DNA from: Acanthococcus lagerstroemiae
Taxonomy: Eukaryota; Arthropoda; Insecta; Hemiptera; Eriococcidae
Assembly (NCBI GenBank): GCA_031841125.1
Contig: JAJSSI010000083.1
Coordinates: 1 to 64,000 of the forward strand
Direction of reading: 5' to 3'
Length of the DNA: 64,000 nt
The notes below the pieces were generated by a model. That model had not been told where the DNA came from and made no database searches. It saw only the letters and a list, made by a program, of their open reading frames with translations. Shown here in pieces: positions 1-12,346 of this stretch (within the stretch, counting starts at the first letter, position 1; every line of letters begins with the position of its first letter). Position numbers and translations under genes: made by a program.

Positions 1-3000
1 GGCCCTCACTGCACATGCTGTGGCCCATCTTGGCCCGCATCCACTACTCACAACTTCAGCTCTGTACCCATAGAGACCTGCTCCAACCACATCACGACAC
101 AATATTAGCGAGTTTCTAGCGCAACAACGAACATGTCTACTACTGTATAATTTCTTCCGTATTTTTCGATATTGTACGTTTTCCCGTAATTACTTACAGT
201 ACAAGTAATTGTTGTAGCTGAAGTGGATTTCTACAAAAAAATATTCGTTGTCACTGATTATTTTGCTTACGACGACTGACCGTTATTCGTGAATCTGGCT
301 TCAATTACTATCCGTTATAACGAGGAAATTGAGACAGTCCTTTAAAGTTCGTTATAAGTGTTTGTGTGTTTGTTCGAGGTTGGCGAGTGAACCGTTAGAG
401 CTGAGGGAGTCGCACTTTCTGGATGTGTTCATATGAACTCTGAAACGGTTTTAGGCTAAAAGAAATTGATACCCTACTGGGAGGAGGGAGGCACAATACG
501 TTGAACTGCTTCAAATTATGTTGAAATTTGGGTGGCTCTAACGGTTTTCCTTCAAAATGATTAGTAGGGGTTGAAAGTCTAAAATTTCCAAAATCAAGAC
601 ATCTTAAATTTCCACGTCCGTTTCAATAAAAATTCTTTTTGAAGATAGCAGTTTCACGATAATCACATTAATTAACAAATTCGTGCCAAAAATGAATTAT
701 TTAAGTACGTAAGTCTGGGTACGTACGAAACAGACTTCGGAAAAATAAATTAAGCTAATTAACGAGCAAAGAAACAACTCTTCTATCGCATTCCCTTACA
801 GCTTACATATGTCTTCCCTACTCCTTAATTTCTCAGGCAAATCTGATATGTATCCAGATATGAGACAAAGGCTCCTCTCTCGACGGGGAGATGGACTAGG
901 AGATTATGGGTGGCAGCACAAACCAGCACCAACAGAGCACAAACGATTGCATCCACTTTTCTCTTTTCAATTATTTGTCTAACCCACTTTTCAAAACCAT
1001 TTTTTCGGCCCTCCAAAAATAAACTTAAACATCTTAGGAAGGGGGCAGCACAACCAGCACGAACGCCGCACAAACGATTGACATCAATTTCGACCCCCCA
1101 GGTGAAAGTTGGGAGTGCTTCCATTTCTACTGCCTCCCAATAGTTTAACCGAATATCTCAGAAAGGGTGTAAACGACGACACATTGTCACCCTAAATTTC
1201 CCGATCGACCAACGAAACTCCAAATGCCTCCACAAGAAAACGCGCGGCCTAATTAATACGCACCCTCGCGAACCAGTATCGACTCCATCCCTCCTGTCAT
1301 TTGCTTCCACCCGAAACCGATTCCGTGCATCCGAGATGCGCTGGTCGCACGTTCGGCGCTCGCCTTTCATCTCTCGGACATTGGCCCCGGTATTCACTCG
1401 ATCTTTTCAGTTTTTTCCCCTCGATATCGGCGAGTTCGGTCATCGAACCGCAGCCGCGTTTCTGAGACATTCCGTTTTCTTCCATAGAATCCTCCAGATC
1501 TGCGACCCCAAAAGACGCCGGGCATCCCAATAAATTCTCCAATTCTACGCTATTTCAGACACTCGATCGGCGACTCTCTCGCCAACGGTCGATCTGCGCC
1601 TCGCTTGCAACGCTGGCTAAGTTCGTGCTTCCTCTCTCCAGCCTAAAAAAAACGTTTACCACGTAGCCTCGCGCTAACCGCCTGGAAACCTAGCGCTTCC
1701 TCCTAGGCTAATACTGTTTCTCCTGCTGTCGCGCCACTGTGGCTTCTGTAGCCTACTATACACAGGGAATTCGGTTTATCCGATTTTTACGCGTATCTAG
1801 TTGGTACCCGGCAGGTTGCGAAGAAACCGATAGATCCTCGGCTTTACTAGCTGGTCATCCGGCTGCAAGTACACCCCTGAACCCCCCTGCTCAAAGCGTT
1901 CTGCGATCGAGCTAAGTCGCGTACCTGGTCTGGTTTCCGGCAGTTTGCGACTTCACTCATACCAGACTACGGTCGCGTTGTTTGATAAACGCGATCTCAG
2001 TCAAAGTATAGGACACCACTCAATTTTGATTCAGCCGCGTACCTGGTTTGGTTCCCGGCAGATTGCGAACGAATCTTCCGAGTAATAGGCGACTATACGC
2101 ACCTTACGATTCATCCCAAAGGTGTGGTAGCCTCCTACGGAGTCCCCCTTGCGGACGCAGTCACACCATCTGTACCGCTTCAGCCGCTTACCTGAAGTGT
2201 ACAGACGGTCGATTGTTACCCCCCTATCGGTGGTAGCCATCGACGCCCCAAATTTGGGCTATCTCCCAGGTCAAAAATTCTTTTCCTAATATTTGCACCT
2301 TAGTTAAGCCGCCCGAGTCGCCACTACGATCTGTACCGTACGTCATAAACGTCGCGACCCTACCGTGCTGTCGTACCGCCGCGTTTAAAAAAACTTTACT
2401 AGCGAGCTTATCTTACTCCGCGTGTTTTTTTTTTGTTGTTTTTTTTTGAACCCCTAACGTTTGGTGCTTACTGTTTAACCATTGTCGTATCATAACATCA
2501 AGAAGTGTAAAAATCTGTTAATAAGTTGAATCATTCCTGTATATACGCGATAAACCCTTCTTGTTTTAGTTGCTGTGTCTAGTATTCTTAGTTTAGTTGT
2601 TAGAATTTCGCCCCGCCGTTTCTGTTTTTTTCTTCGAGTAAAATCTCGATAAAAATACAATACTCATCCCGCAACTGTCTGTTGTTCTGTGCCGCGAATG
2701 ATTTACTTGGCCGTTCCATGCGTTCCGTTCGTTTCGGAACCGCCGGGTCCTGCTACCCACCAGCCGAACCGCCTCCTCAGCGGACCAACCGAGCCGGATA
2801 GTCCGAGTTTCGCGACAAGTAGAATCGAAGGAGAATAGCACAAACAGAAATGTAGCACAAACAATTGACACAATTTTCGATCCCCTAGGTAAAAGTTCTC
2901 CCATTTCTACAGCCCCCGATAGTTTTTCAAAATATCTCAGGAGGGGGAAAAAAGAAAAAAAACCTTTTTTGTAATTGATAATTCAAACAGATGAAGACAC

Positions 3001-3330
3001 TTGGACCACACAGAGATTTTTTTGTCAATTTTTTGTTTTGTTTTTTTTGCAATAGAAATGCCTTTTGCCTATAGGTATCGCATTTTTTAGAAGTAGGTAT
3101 CTGAATAATGATTAAATGATAATACTGACTTACATACTACACTAATAGTACTTGCACGCCAACATTTTTTGTTGGCAGGCCAACATCCTACTTTTTCTAA
3201 ATAAAATTGTTTGGAGCTTTTCTCATGCTACGCAACTCATTATACAGTATCTATTATTCTGGAGATGTATGCGAACACATGGTGATTCAACATACGCTTT
3301 AAGCTCACTACGTGTGTACTGCATATAGTC
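1..3330. other. Gene-free region with local repeats
   Basis: No convincing gene is seen. The open frames here are short, overlap on both strands and show no recognisable domain. The stretch around 1.3-2.3 kb is richer in C and CpG than its surroundings. A segment at about 1066-1160 (containing acaaacgattgaca) recurs at about 2850-2945 in diverged form, and part of it also near 920-960. A motif around ccggcag-ttgcga occurs three times at about 1803-1825, 1920-1950 and 2040-2070. These look like old repeat pieces. Confidence 0.4.
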
Positions 3331-3339
3331 TAGCTTTAG

Positions 3340-4030
3340 ATCATACGGCGAATACTCGAACCACTTGAAAGCAGATTAATCACTCTACCCTACAGTATTA
3401 CGTCAAACTCATTACCAAACCAATGCACACAAATCACTATAAAACTTTTCATTCATCCACACTTGCCAGAGGCCAGACTATCCAAAGTAAACTCTGAAAG
3501 ACAGATGCAAGTCACACATACAGAACTTACATATCAACATACCTACTATACTTTTCGATGCCATTCCCTCACCCCCCCCCCCACCCATTCGTTGGTTACA
3601 TGCACTCAACTCACCACATCTCAACTCCAGCAATGAAAACTACTCGCGAAGCCCTCCGGATAATTCAGCTCTGCAATCAGAATGGTCAAAACAAGCAACA
3701 AATAAACTGAAGGAAATGGAGGACTGCTAACCGTATAAACGGAACAGAAGAAAAGATACTAGCGCACTTACGAATTGGATACATGAGAATAACCCAAGAC
3801 CCCATTATACAATTACAAGAAATACTGACCTGCGGAATGAAAATCTCACAGTCCAGCATATCCTCATGCAATACCCGAAGCTTACAAGGCCCAAAGAACA
3901 ACACTGGGATTAGGAACGACCATAAAAAATGCCCCGCAGGATAATAAGGCGTAGGTACTTCAAGTCCTCCGCTTCCTCCGAATTGTAAATCTAATAAATA
4001 AGATTTAAGCACTGTGGCGTACGCCACAGG
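3340..4030 (+). pseudogene. Relic of a non-LTR retrotransposon 3' end
   Basis: The plus strand carries broken pieces resembling the C-terminal end of insect LINE ORF2 proteins. One frame near 3750-3790 reads ILAHLRIGYMRITQ. A second frame near 3825-3870 reads ENLTVQHILMQYPKL, like the conserved 'TVEHIL..CP' region after the RNase H domain. Stops and frame changes separate the pieces, so nothing functional remains. A ten-base C run lies at about 3570. The assignment rests on motif resemblance only and the clade is not resolved. Confidence 0.45.
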
Positions 4031-5809
4031 GTAGAGAGTGGGAATTTAAATAGAAAACGATAAGTAGCAGCTCGGGCAGGAAAAAGATACAACAGTACGG
4101 TACCTTTCGTGAATAATAAGCTTCGGATGAAAAATACTAAATACGCAATAAAAAACACAAAAAAGGACAATTATGAAACAAAAAGAGACTTCGATTTAAA
4201 AATTACATAAAATATTTTCTTCTCAAAACAAAATAAATTGTATGGTCGAAGCATTTTACATACAGCATACCAGTAGTGGTACGGGGCGTTCAGGTGTCAT
4301 GAGATATAGGCTATTTGATAGTCGTATGTCGCATTGATGGGAATTCTCAATGCTAGGTGAACTTTAGTATTCATTTCGATGCAAAATTTGGAAGAGGTCG
4401 GATTAAAAAAAAATTAACTGACTTTCTGACGTCGGATAACCAACAGAAGTCGAATGAAATTTTTTGATCGGATAATCGCGAAACCGGATAATCGAGATTC
4501 TACGGTAACTCGAATTAATTTTTTTTTATTTTAATTTTGTTTTCTCTTGGTGGAAACAAAAGTCAAAAGGGAGTGAACGAAGTTCCATTACACACTAATT
4601 AGCTTTTCCTTGGTTTCTACACGCTAATTCATTATATTATAGCATCGTAAAATAATAAAAGAAATGACAAGAAAACATTATGTAGGTACTTTAGAACTGA
4701 GACATTCATCAGCTTGTAGCGAATCCGGAATTCTAGAGATTTAAAATCTAGTCAATAAGAACTGTAAAAGAAAAATAAACAATTTAATCAAATCGGATTG
4801 ACAATGTCCCATACATACCTCGAATGTGGTTAAATGACAAATCTGACCTCAAATACATACTCTGAATCGAAGAATCACGAGTGTAAATTTATGCGGGAAC
4901 GAAAGAAGTTGAAAATCAATCAACAGAAATGATCGCCATGAATCAGTATTAGAAACGAAAGCAGATCCTTCATAACTGGACGTAATTAAGCAAACACAGA
5001 CCAAGCGATATTTGTTGACAAAATGAGTTATTAGTATCGTTGGAAAGCGTGTGAAAAGTAGAATTCTGTAAAATTGAGTTCCCGATACAAAAATGTGTAT
5101 ACACATTGGAAAAAGCCTATCAGTGTCCGTAAACCGGCATTATTCGTCGGCTTTAAATATTACGTTTTCTCAACAAAAAAAACAGATTTCGTCGCTTGGT
5201 CAGTTTATGCTCAACAGCGTCCCACTTTCCAAGAAAACACTAAAAATAACCATAGCCATACACACATATTATCGAATCCACCTGAACTAGTCAAATTCCA
5301 AATAAGAAAAGATATACTGCCTCTTCTTCTTAGGGGTAATTTGTAAGATCCGTTGTAGTTCATTTTTGCACGATTTACAAGAAAACATAAATTGTTTATT
5401 TGAAACATTTTCAGTGATCTTCAACCGGCACCTGGCCTTTACGTCTCCGATTACTGTTCAAAATCATTTCCGCTGATTTCCAACACCAAGCATTAGGATG
5501 AAAATTGAGTTCTATTTGTGCTGCATACACTGTCAAATTCTGAGTTTTTAGAAAGTAGGGGCGGAATTTGATTCTCTCGCCGTGCAAAAAGGTCTTTAAA
5601 ATGTAATTTTTTATTTTTCTATCTCCGGAGAAAGAGAGCACTGAAACTTTAGCGGCCAACTATGGAGTTTCTTCCGCGCAATAGCGACATACGAGATAAA
5701 AAAAAAAAAGTAGTTGAGCAGTCAGTTTCTTCCGCTCAATTATTCGGCACCCCCTTTATACCGCTACTAAAATTGAGACGTTGACAAAGAAATGACTCAA
5801 CTACTCAAT
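4031..5809. other. Gene-free region downstream of FOCAD
   Basis: AT-rich sequence with no supported gene. Possible minus-strand polyadenylation signals for the FOCAD homologue lie here, for example AATAAA read on the minus strand at 5395-5400. An alternative FOCAD terminal exon is possible at 5493-5539. It has a good minus-strand acceptor before 5539 and a stop at 5493-5495, and is in phase with the preceding exon. The open frame at 5411-5659 is not in phase with exon 14. Confidence 0.4.
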
Positions 5810-8800
5810 TCATAGGCTGAACTCTGTAAAATACATACTTCAAGGATTCATTTTCAAGCATATTCTGATTTTAGCTTGAAAACTTCAAATTATTTTTACA
5901 TACCTTCAGAACAATCACTCATGCTTCCGGCAACACGATGTACAGCTGAAGACAAAATAGAAGAGAAAATCGTTGGTGTAACACCGCAGCACATTTTCGG
6001 AATCATATTAAGCACCATTTCCAATTCCTTCTCCTAAATTGAAAACATAATACGAGTTTCAAGCAACTTAAATTAAGAAGAAAAACTTTCGACAGCGTTA
6101 CAAAACTCTGAAGGATTATGACAACTAGTATGATCTCTTTTTTTAATAAAGGGGGGAGGGGGTAAAATTAAAAAAAATTTCAAACCAACCAAATGAATTC
6201 GAAGTGATACGGAATTTTCCCCATTTGTTTGAACTTCAAAAGGTGATCACCATCATTAACTACATTAATTCAAGCTCGAATTTTGCTTGAAGGCATCATC
6301 TTTTATACCACCTTTCTACATCGACAATTATAACAGATGACATTTCCAAGCTACACAAGTGGTGCTTCATTCCCAACTCACCTCGCACGAACGTAAATCC
6401 AACGATTTAACAAAATTCTCAATGCCCTTCTTAGCGGACATTGAAATGCCACACTGCTTGGCGAAGAACTCGATCACCAATCTGGTGAGTTCGGCATTCT
6501 TGTACTTCAAAAATTGGTCCAAAAATGCCCAATTGAACTGGGGCAATTTCTTTGTATTTTCATTACACAGTACAGAGAGACACAAGGCGGCCGTTCGGAT
6601 TTCATCCATCGAACACGGAACGCTGCGTACTGCTAGTCTCTTCAAGTATTTCACCAACGTCTTGAAGATGCTTTTATCGGGCAAGAACGATACATCGCCC
6701 GATTCGCCACGAATCGAATGGTAGAAACCGCGACCTAGTTGGTCCAATTCCATCTGCAACCAGGATGACAGCATTGTACAAGTTTCGATTTTGATTTCCT
6801 CGGGTACTCGCTGCAGGTAAGTAATCCAAACCATGCCTAAGAGACAAATGAAAATAAATCCAAGTGGAGCTCGAACGTCAGAACAAATTGTTACTTTGAA
6901 CATAATAATACGGTTTCAGATGACTTAATTTATTTTATAAGCATTTCAGAGTTCAGCAAAGATATCTACCTTCACCACCTCATGCAGATCACTTTCAAGA
7001 ATAAAGCTCTCGCAATACGAAAATAATTATTAAATGAAGAACAAAAAAAATCTAACTTATTGGAAACTTGAAAATTTGAAGAAACTTCCATTCACTGGCT
7101 TTCTCTTTATACAGAATTCCTTATAGAAACATTTACAGCGCTTGTACACTTACCCGGAACATAGGACAGTACATCTTCTGGCTTCGCATTCGCATTCGAT
7201 TTTTTCGCGAACTCTGCTGGTAACTTGACGTCTTTCCGATATTCTTTTGGTATGACTTTTAAAGGCACCAGACCGACATCGAGTTTGGATAGTGTCCTTA
7301 AAATGTAATTAATTACGAAATTAATCTTCTAGAACTTTGGATCTAAACCTGCTTTAACTGAACAGAAAATAATAATATCTGTACTTTATTGCAGCCACAG
7401 CAATAGCTTTACTATTGCATGTGACGGTCAACTTCCACATTGTTTCGATAGCTACGGATACGATACCACAATGATCTTCGAAAGTGGTCCCTTTTATTTC
7501 CTGAAATATTAATTCGACCAGCTCACATAACCTAGAGGGAAAAAGTTGAGAATATTAGTACATACCTAATTTCATGATTAAGATTTCTAGACTAGAAAAT
7601 CGATACAGAAGAGATGCATTTCATGAAGAATACAACGGTAAGGGTCACTAGTACTTCAAAATATATATCAACTGTATTCATCAAAACTCTATTAAAACTT
7701 GTTTGAGTGGGTTGAAGCTGAGTTAAGAATCCAGAGACTTATTCAGAGAGTAACCATTTTTCAAGTTCATATTAAAACTCCCGAATATTATGTTAAGACT
7801 AAGTACAACTCATTAGAACACCTAAGAACAATATAATGACTCAATTAAGGCTTGTTAAGATTCTGTTAGACTCCTCTGCTAAAATGTAAGATTCGTTAAA
7901 ACTCTTCAAGCCTGATAATCTACTATATCATTTTAGAACTTGTTACAACTACGATAAAATCTCGCACACCCATCCCATGAGTAAAGCTGAAAAAGTAAAT
8001 TTACTTAAAGGTAAGTCCAGCTTTTGGTTTGAGGCTTTAGACAATCAACTATTTCGCTGCTCTCACGACATAAATGTCGAACATCTCAAATATTTTTGAG
8101 TTATAATCTGCAGAGATCCCCCTGCGAAACAAGTACTATCAATATAATTACTTTTCAATCACTCGAGGCCGTTTGTCATCAAATAAATGTTGTTTTAAGA
8201 ATTCCTCAAAAACGGTCAACACATTTACTACGCCGGCTTCGCAAAGTCTCAAAATCGCTTCTAGTGTCAGAACAAAAGGCAGACATCCATACTGTTCGGA
8301 ACATCGATTCATAATGTCGGACAAAACACCGACCCATTCTTTTCCGTATTTGATCGGTCTGAAATTGAATTAGTAGAATGAAAAAAGTATATAAACTGTA
8401 AGAAGAATAAGTTTTTGAAACCACGACATGTTCATGTTCCATGTAAATACACGTATTAAATTTCTCAATTACCAATATAGATGAAAGGGGGTTCATAGTG
8501 GAAGATTGACACAAAAGTAGCCCAAAGCAAACCTCAACTCAGGAACAAAAGTTTTAGACCAAACGCTGAGGACTGTGGTGGTCGGACGAGGCGCGAATTA
8601 AAATTCCACCCTCAATTGGGATTTAAACTTGCACTAGAGTGCGCTGCAAAATCACATGTGCGGGTGAAAATGAATGAGTGATCATGTGTACTTTCAAATA
8701 GAAACACTGCTATCTTCAGGAGGGTAAAAAACCGAGTAAAAATTATTCTGCCAGTAGAACTGATTATAATTAAATTTTTTGGTGGTGATGCAGTTAAATT

Positions 8801-11800
8801 TAGGACAAGGTTTCTTTGAAAGTGAATTTCTAATCGACTTGATGATAGTTAAAGTTTGCTACACGCTTACGGTAAATCATACGTGATCACTCCATAAACG
8901 TCTTTGAATCGCACACACATATGCAGGGCGGCCAACACTTGCAACTTTAAGTTTACATCCCAATGTGACTTTACAATATTTACAACCAAAAAACCATTCA
9001 AAAAATATATATTTTACTCTAGAGTGCAGATATCTCGGATTGCGGAAGCGACTATTACATCCATCTCCCAGTCTATATCCGGCGGCATCACCTTATTTTT
9101 CACAAGATGCTCGGATAAGTAAGGATAAGAACGTTTCTCTATTTTCACACAAATCCAGGAACAGTTGAATTGAATGCTGAATCAGTACCTTTTCACCAGT
9201 CGTTATAAACGAATCGAGCATCACTAAAATAGGCGATACATTATTCTGAAACCAAAACGTTCACTTCATTATAAACTGCATAATGCATTAATCTAGCCAC
9301 AATAATTGTGCAACTCAATTCATCAAGCAGGTAATGTGCAATACCTTATCCACAGCGGTTGATGGTAATGTATTCAATAATGCAAACTGTATTTCACCAG
9401 AAGTTTTAGATAACATGTAAAGAATCAAAGGAAGTTGAAAACCAGCATTCGAGTTTTTCAGTACGTCTAAAGCAGATCTCTGAATAGAAGAATGGTTGTT
9501 GGACAGAAGCAGACCACTGATGAACAAATTCAGAATGTAATTGAATTGTACATCTTCAGCGGACAGTAGGGGCTCATTCATACGAGTAAGTAATTCGGCA
9601 GGTGAGTAATTCTCCAATGCTCTGTAATAAAAATGTTCAGTTCAAGACTAATTTCGAACAGAGCAATTGTCTTTTTACATAACGTTAACTGATAGCAAGG
9701 TACCCGACTTCCGACGAAATGAAAAAAATGCTTGACCTGATCAATACGAAAGCCCAAAATCCATTCTGACTAGAACCGATGAACTGCATGAATACGTCAT
9801 CCTTGAGAAGCTCTTTTAAATAACTAGCTCGAGAATGGCGTTTGTTCTTTTTTTCGACCACATCAAAAATCAAGTCTGCAGTTTGGCTGACATCACTGAT
9901 GACGGATGACGGATGAACAAGCCATGGCAATAAGGCACTGATAATCATCCATACTGTAGTTGAATCGTGAAATCCGTTCGTGTTAATCAATTCCAAACCT
10001 AAAAAGAATTCAGCACTCAAAAATTGAACACAAAATGTAAAAACACTCGCAGAAACATAACGTACAAGTTCGAATAAAATGATGTAGGAATCGTGCTGGA
10101 CAAGTGAGCAATGCTCGTGAAAAAAGCAGTAACACCAAATCTGTTGTGGCTGGATACTTTTTCAGTAACTTTCTAGTTAACTGTAAACACAGTTCGGGTT
10201 GGTGGCCGTACTCGGCCATCTTGCACGAGTTCTCTGCTAACATAATGCACAAGAGGTTGCTTAAACGTTGTTCTTCAATGAGATCTACGTGTTCGCATAG
10301 ATCTGCAAGAAAATAACAGACATCCAATGCTCCATTCTGATCATCTGCCTGCAAAAAGAAATAAATATAGTATGTTGAAGAGAATGGCTTCGATTCGCAC
10401 TTCCACAGATTCGAGAATGTCAGCTGTTTTAGTTAAACAAAACGAATCGTGATTCAGTCAGTAATTTGACAGTATTCAACTGGAATTTGAAAACATCTAA
10501 CTTAAGATTTATAATCAACACATATTTCCAGAAAAATAAACACGAATAAAATTGTTTTCATTTCGAGTTGAAACGCATTCGCCGCACTGGTTGGTAGGTT
10601 ACTGATGTTCTAATAGTCCACCAAACTGAGTCTCAGAATTGAAAATATAGACTCACTTGTAGCCAGCGCATAGTGCAAACAAAGTAATCAAAATTAGCTC
10701 TAACGTTCTTCACTAAAAATCTCCACAGGCCGCGCTTACAGCAAGTACCAACAGTATTACTCGGTGACCAAAGAGCATACATGAAGACTCGCTTCAGCAC
10801 AGCAAAAACATGATCCGGATCTCTGGAGAGAAAAATTCCAATACAAATATATTACAGCATTCAATAAATAAATAAATAAAGGGAATTCGTGAATACCAGT
10901 ATTTAAACTTACGAGTTGAACATCAGCTGCATTTGAAATTCGACGACTGACCAATTCGTGCGGTCCTGTTTCAGAATCGTGATGAATGGATGCTGGAAAG
11001 AATTCAAGTATAAATGTTTCTCCAGTGAATCAAGTCGGATACCGAGTAAGAGTAGCTCTGTCGTCGCTTTCGTAATTCCACGAATATTGCTATAAATTAA
11101 TGAATCTACTAAGTCTCAAAACTTTCAGTAAACATCTCAGCTACTTTTTTAATCGATGTAAAAAATTCCATCGTCATTACTATGGGTGAAATAGTAACTT
11201 ACTTCGTGGATTGCAGTAATGTAACAAGCCAAGGAATAGCTTGAAACATCGGAAAATTATTAAATTTAACGAAATCTACGATTGCATCGCAGGCTATAAT
11301 GGCTGTGTTCAAATCTTCGTGGCAACATAAGCTTCTAAATGGCTGCAAATCCTCACTCTGAAATTACCAACAATAAGAAATCACGGTGAAAATGAGTTCA
11401 TTCGATCGTAAAATGAAAATATAATCATGAATTACAAAACCTGAATTTCACCTGTATTGCTTGATTCTTTTCTCGGAGTTTTTTCTTCAGTGATTCTATT
11501 TGCTTAGCCGCTGTCTTCAACATCAAAAAACAGTCCTAATGTTATTTACCAAACCATCTTAATCAGATAGCGCTCACGCATACATCAGGAATGATGCATT
11601 TCAAATGTGTCAATCACTGTTTACAATTTTCATCATCAGTTTGTCCATCCGCCAATTGCGAACCCGCACTTCAACGTGCTAAAAATCTTCCGACTGTCTG
11701 GTAGCAGCACGATGTCAAATCGGTAGCACTACCCTACTTTTGAGACTGTGCTGCCTTGTATTTAACACGGCGTTGACCATTTCCCCAAGATTCTAGGTTT

Positions 11801-11964
11801 AATACGGCAAGCGACCAGGCCGAAGGCAGAACTACCAACTTCACTATCGTCTGTCATGTGGGAAACTGAATCATCGAATAATATCCATAATATTAGTCAT
11901 GTATACGAAAAACTAAACTTACCAACGTTTTTACAGTCATATTTCGAGTTAATGGTTCCATCAT
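5810..11964 (-). CDS. FOCAD: Focadhesin homologue, compact, 14-15 coding exons, one frame break
   Basis: A HEAT-repeat-like protein related to vertebrate focadhesin, a focal-adhesion-associated scaffold. Exons (minus strand): 11923-11964, 11452-11535, 11203-11357, 10913-11089, 10657-10822, 10066-10348, 9737-9998, 9345-9621, 9018-9245, 8152-8358, 7385-7531, 7154-7296, 6382-6836, 5904-6033, then a short terminal exon 5810-5823 (or 5493-5539). All introns are GT..AG and phases agree throughout, except for one surplus base in exon 9. Segments matching my memory of human FOCAD, in order: GITKATTELLLLGIRL; HPFITILKQDRTNW; IDWEMDVIVASAIRDIC; GRGFYHSIRG; LPQFNWAFLDQFL. The start chosen is the first ATG after an in-frame TGA. 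An internal ATG at 11521-11523 is an alternative. The predicted length is roughly 920-935 residues against about 1,800 in human. The C-terminus is the least certain part. Confidence 0.85.
6382..6836 (-). CDS. FOCAD: FOCAD exon 13, fusion of central and C-terminal conserved blocks
   Basis: This is the longest exon (455 nt). It runs from GMVWITYLQRVP through QLGRGFYHSIRGESG to a block DVSFLPDKSIFKTL and LPQFNWAFLDQFLKYKN. In the vertebrate protein, as I remember it, the GFYHS-like block and the LPQ-NW-like block are several hundred residues apart. Here they are about 60 residues apart within one uninterrupted exon. The flanking introns (317 and 348 nt) hold no coding sequence that could supply the missing part. 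Confidence 0.75.
8871..8967 (-). other. Open, HEAT-like segment within FOCAD intron 9
   Basis: Downstream of the exon 9 donor the same reading frame, after one TAA at 9014-9016, stays open to a good donor CC|GTAAGC at 8871/8870. It encodes SHWDVNLKLQVLAALHMC and on to VITYDLP. Its exit phase equals that of exon 9, so either donor could join exon 10. Using it as a separate exon after exon 9 gives a frame error. It may be a decayed alternative exon end or chance. Confidence 0.3.
9018..9245 (-). CDS. FOCAD: FOCAD exon 9, carrying a +1 frameshift
   Basis: The exon enters in phase 0 after a minus-strand CAG acceptor and leaves through GA|GTAAAA. The first half reads NNVSPILVMLDSF and on to LFLDLCENRE. 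The second half, one base out of frame, reads RSYPYLSEHLVKNKV and on to SAIRDICTLE. Together the halves align end to end with the same stretch of human focadhesin. The exon is 228 nt, while the entry and exit phases require 227, so one base is surplus. The likely place is the T run at 9134-9136. Read literally, translation stops soon after. It may be a real disabling mutation, a polymorphism or an assembly error. Confidence 0.75.
11452..11964 (-). CDS. FOCAD: FOCAD 5' coding exons 1-2
   Basis: Exon 1 (11923-11964) encodes MMEPLTRNMTVKTL and ends at a GTAAGT donor. Exon 2 (11452-11535) follows a minus-strand TAG acceptor and encodes a lysine-rich stretch ending EKNQAIQ before GTGAAA. Both are phase 0, so they join without a break. 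An in-frame TGA lies about 110 bases upstream of the first ATG, and an in-frame TAG spans the exon 2 acceptor, which supports the splice. If exon 1 were not used, translation could start at the ATG at 11521-11523 within exon 2. Confidence 0.6.
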
Positions 11965-12346
11965 TACAGATATCAAGGGAAAAATAGGAAAGTAATAATT
12001 AAAATTGCTGGTATTTTCACGTAAGAGTTCCCGGTGCACCGGTGATTCAAAGGTCGAACATTGATACGTTCAACATCATCAGTAATAACACAGCTTACAT
12101 ACACATCAGTACGAAGTGATTTCGAAAGTAAACGAAACGAAATTGACCAAATGTGTGATTCAAATCTACGGAATAAGACATTTCAGATTTCCAGCAATGA
12201 ACTTCTTTCATGACTATCTTCCCGCGAGCTGAAATGCCGAAAAGCCTGATAACAAATTCGCGCAAGATGCGTATTCGCAAACCAAAGCTGCGTTCACACT
12301 GGTTCACACTAATCTTCCTGTGACATCAGCCTCTAAGCCTCTGTAG
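11965..12346. promoter_or_regulatory. Presumed FOCAD upstream region
   Basis: The roughly 380 bases between the first FOCAD ATG and the hAT element hold no other gene and should contain the 5' leader and core promoter. No clear TATA box or initiator can be assigned. The hAT insertion limits the native upstream sequence to this interval before the element. Confidence 0.3.

Noticed and set aside
3686..4027. Minus-strand 113-codon frame
   Set aside because: The opposite strand carries the better-supported LINE relic.
5411..5659. Minus-strand frame downstream of FOCAD exon 14 as the terminal exon
   Set aside because: It is not reachable in the phase left by exon 14. The joins that are in phase lead to other frames.
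6359..6724. Plus-strand 121-codon open frame
   Set aside because: It is the antisense shadow of FOCAD exon 13.
9189..9245. FOCAD exon 9 split into two exons with a 50-52-nt intron (GTACTG..ATAG)
   Set aside because: The would-be intron encodes text that aligns with focadhesin, and the nearest splice choices give the wrong frame or an atypical site. A one-base surplus explains the data better.
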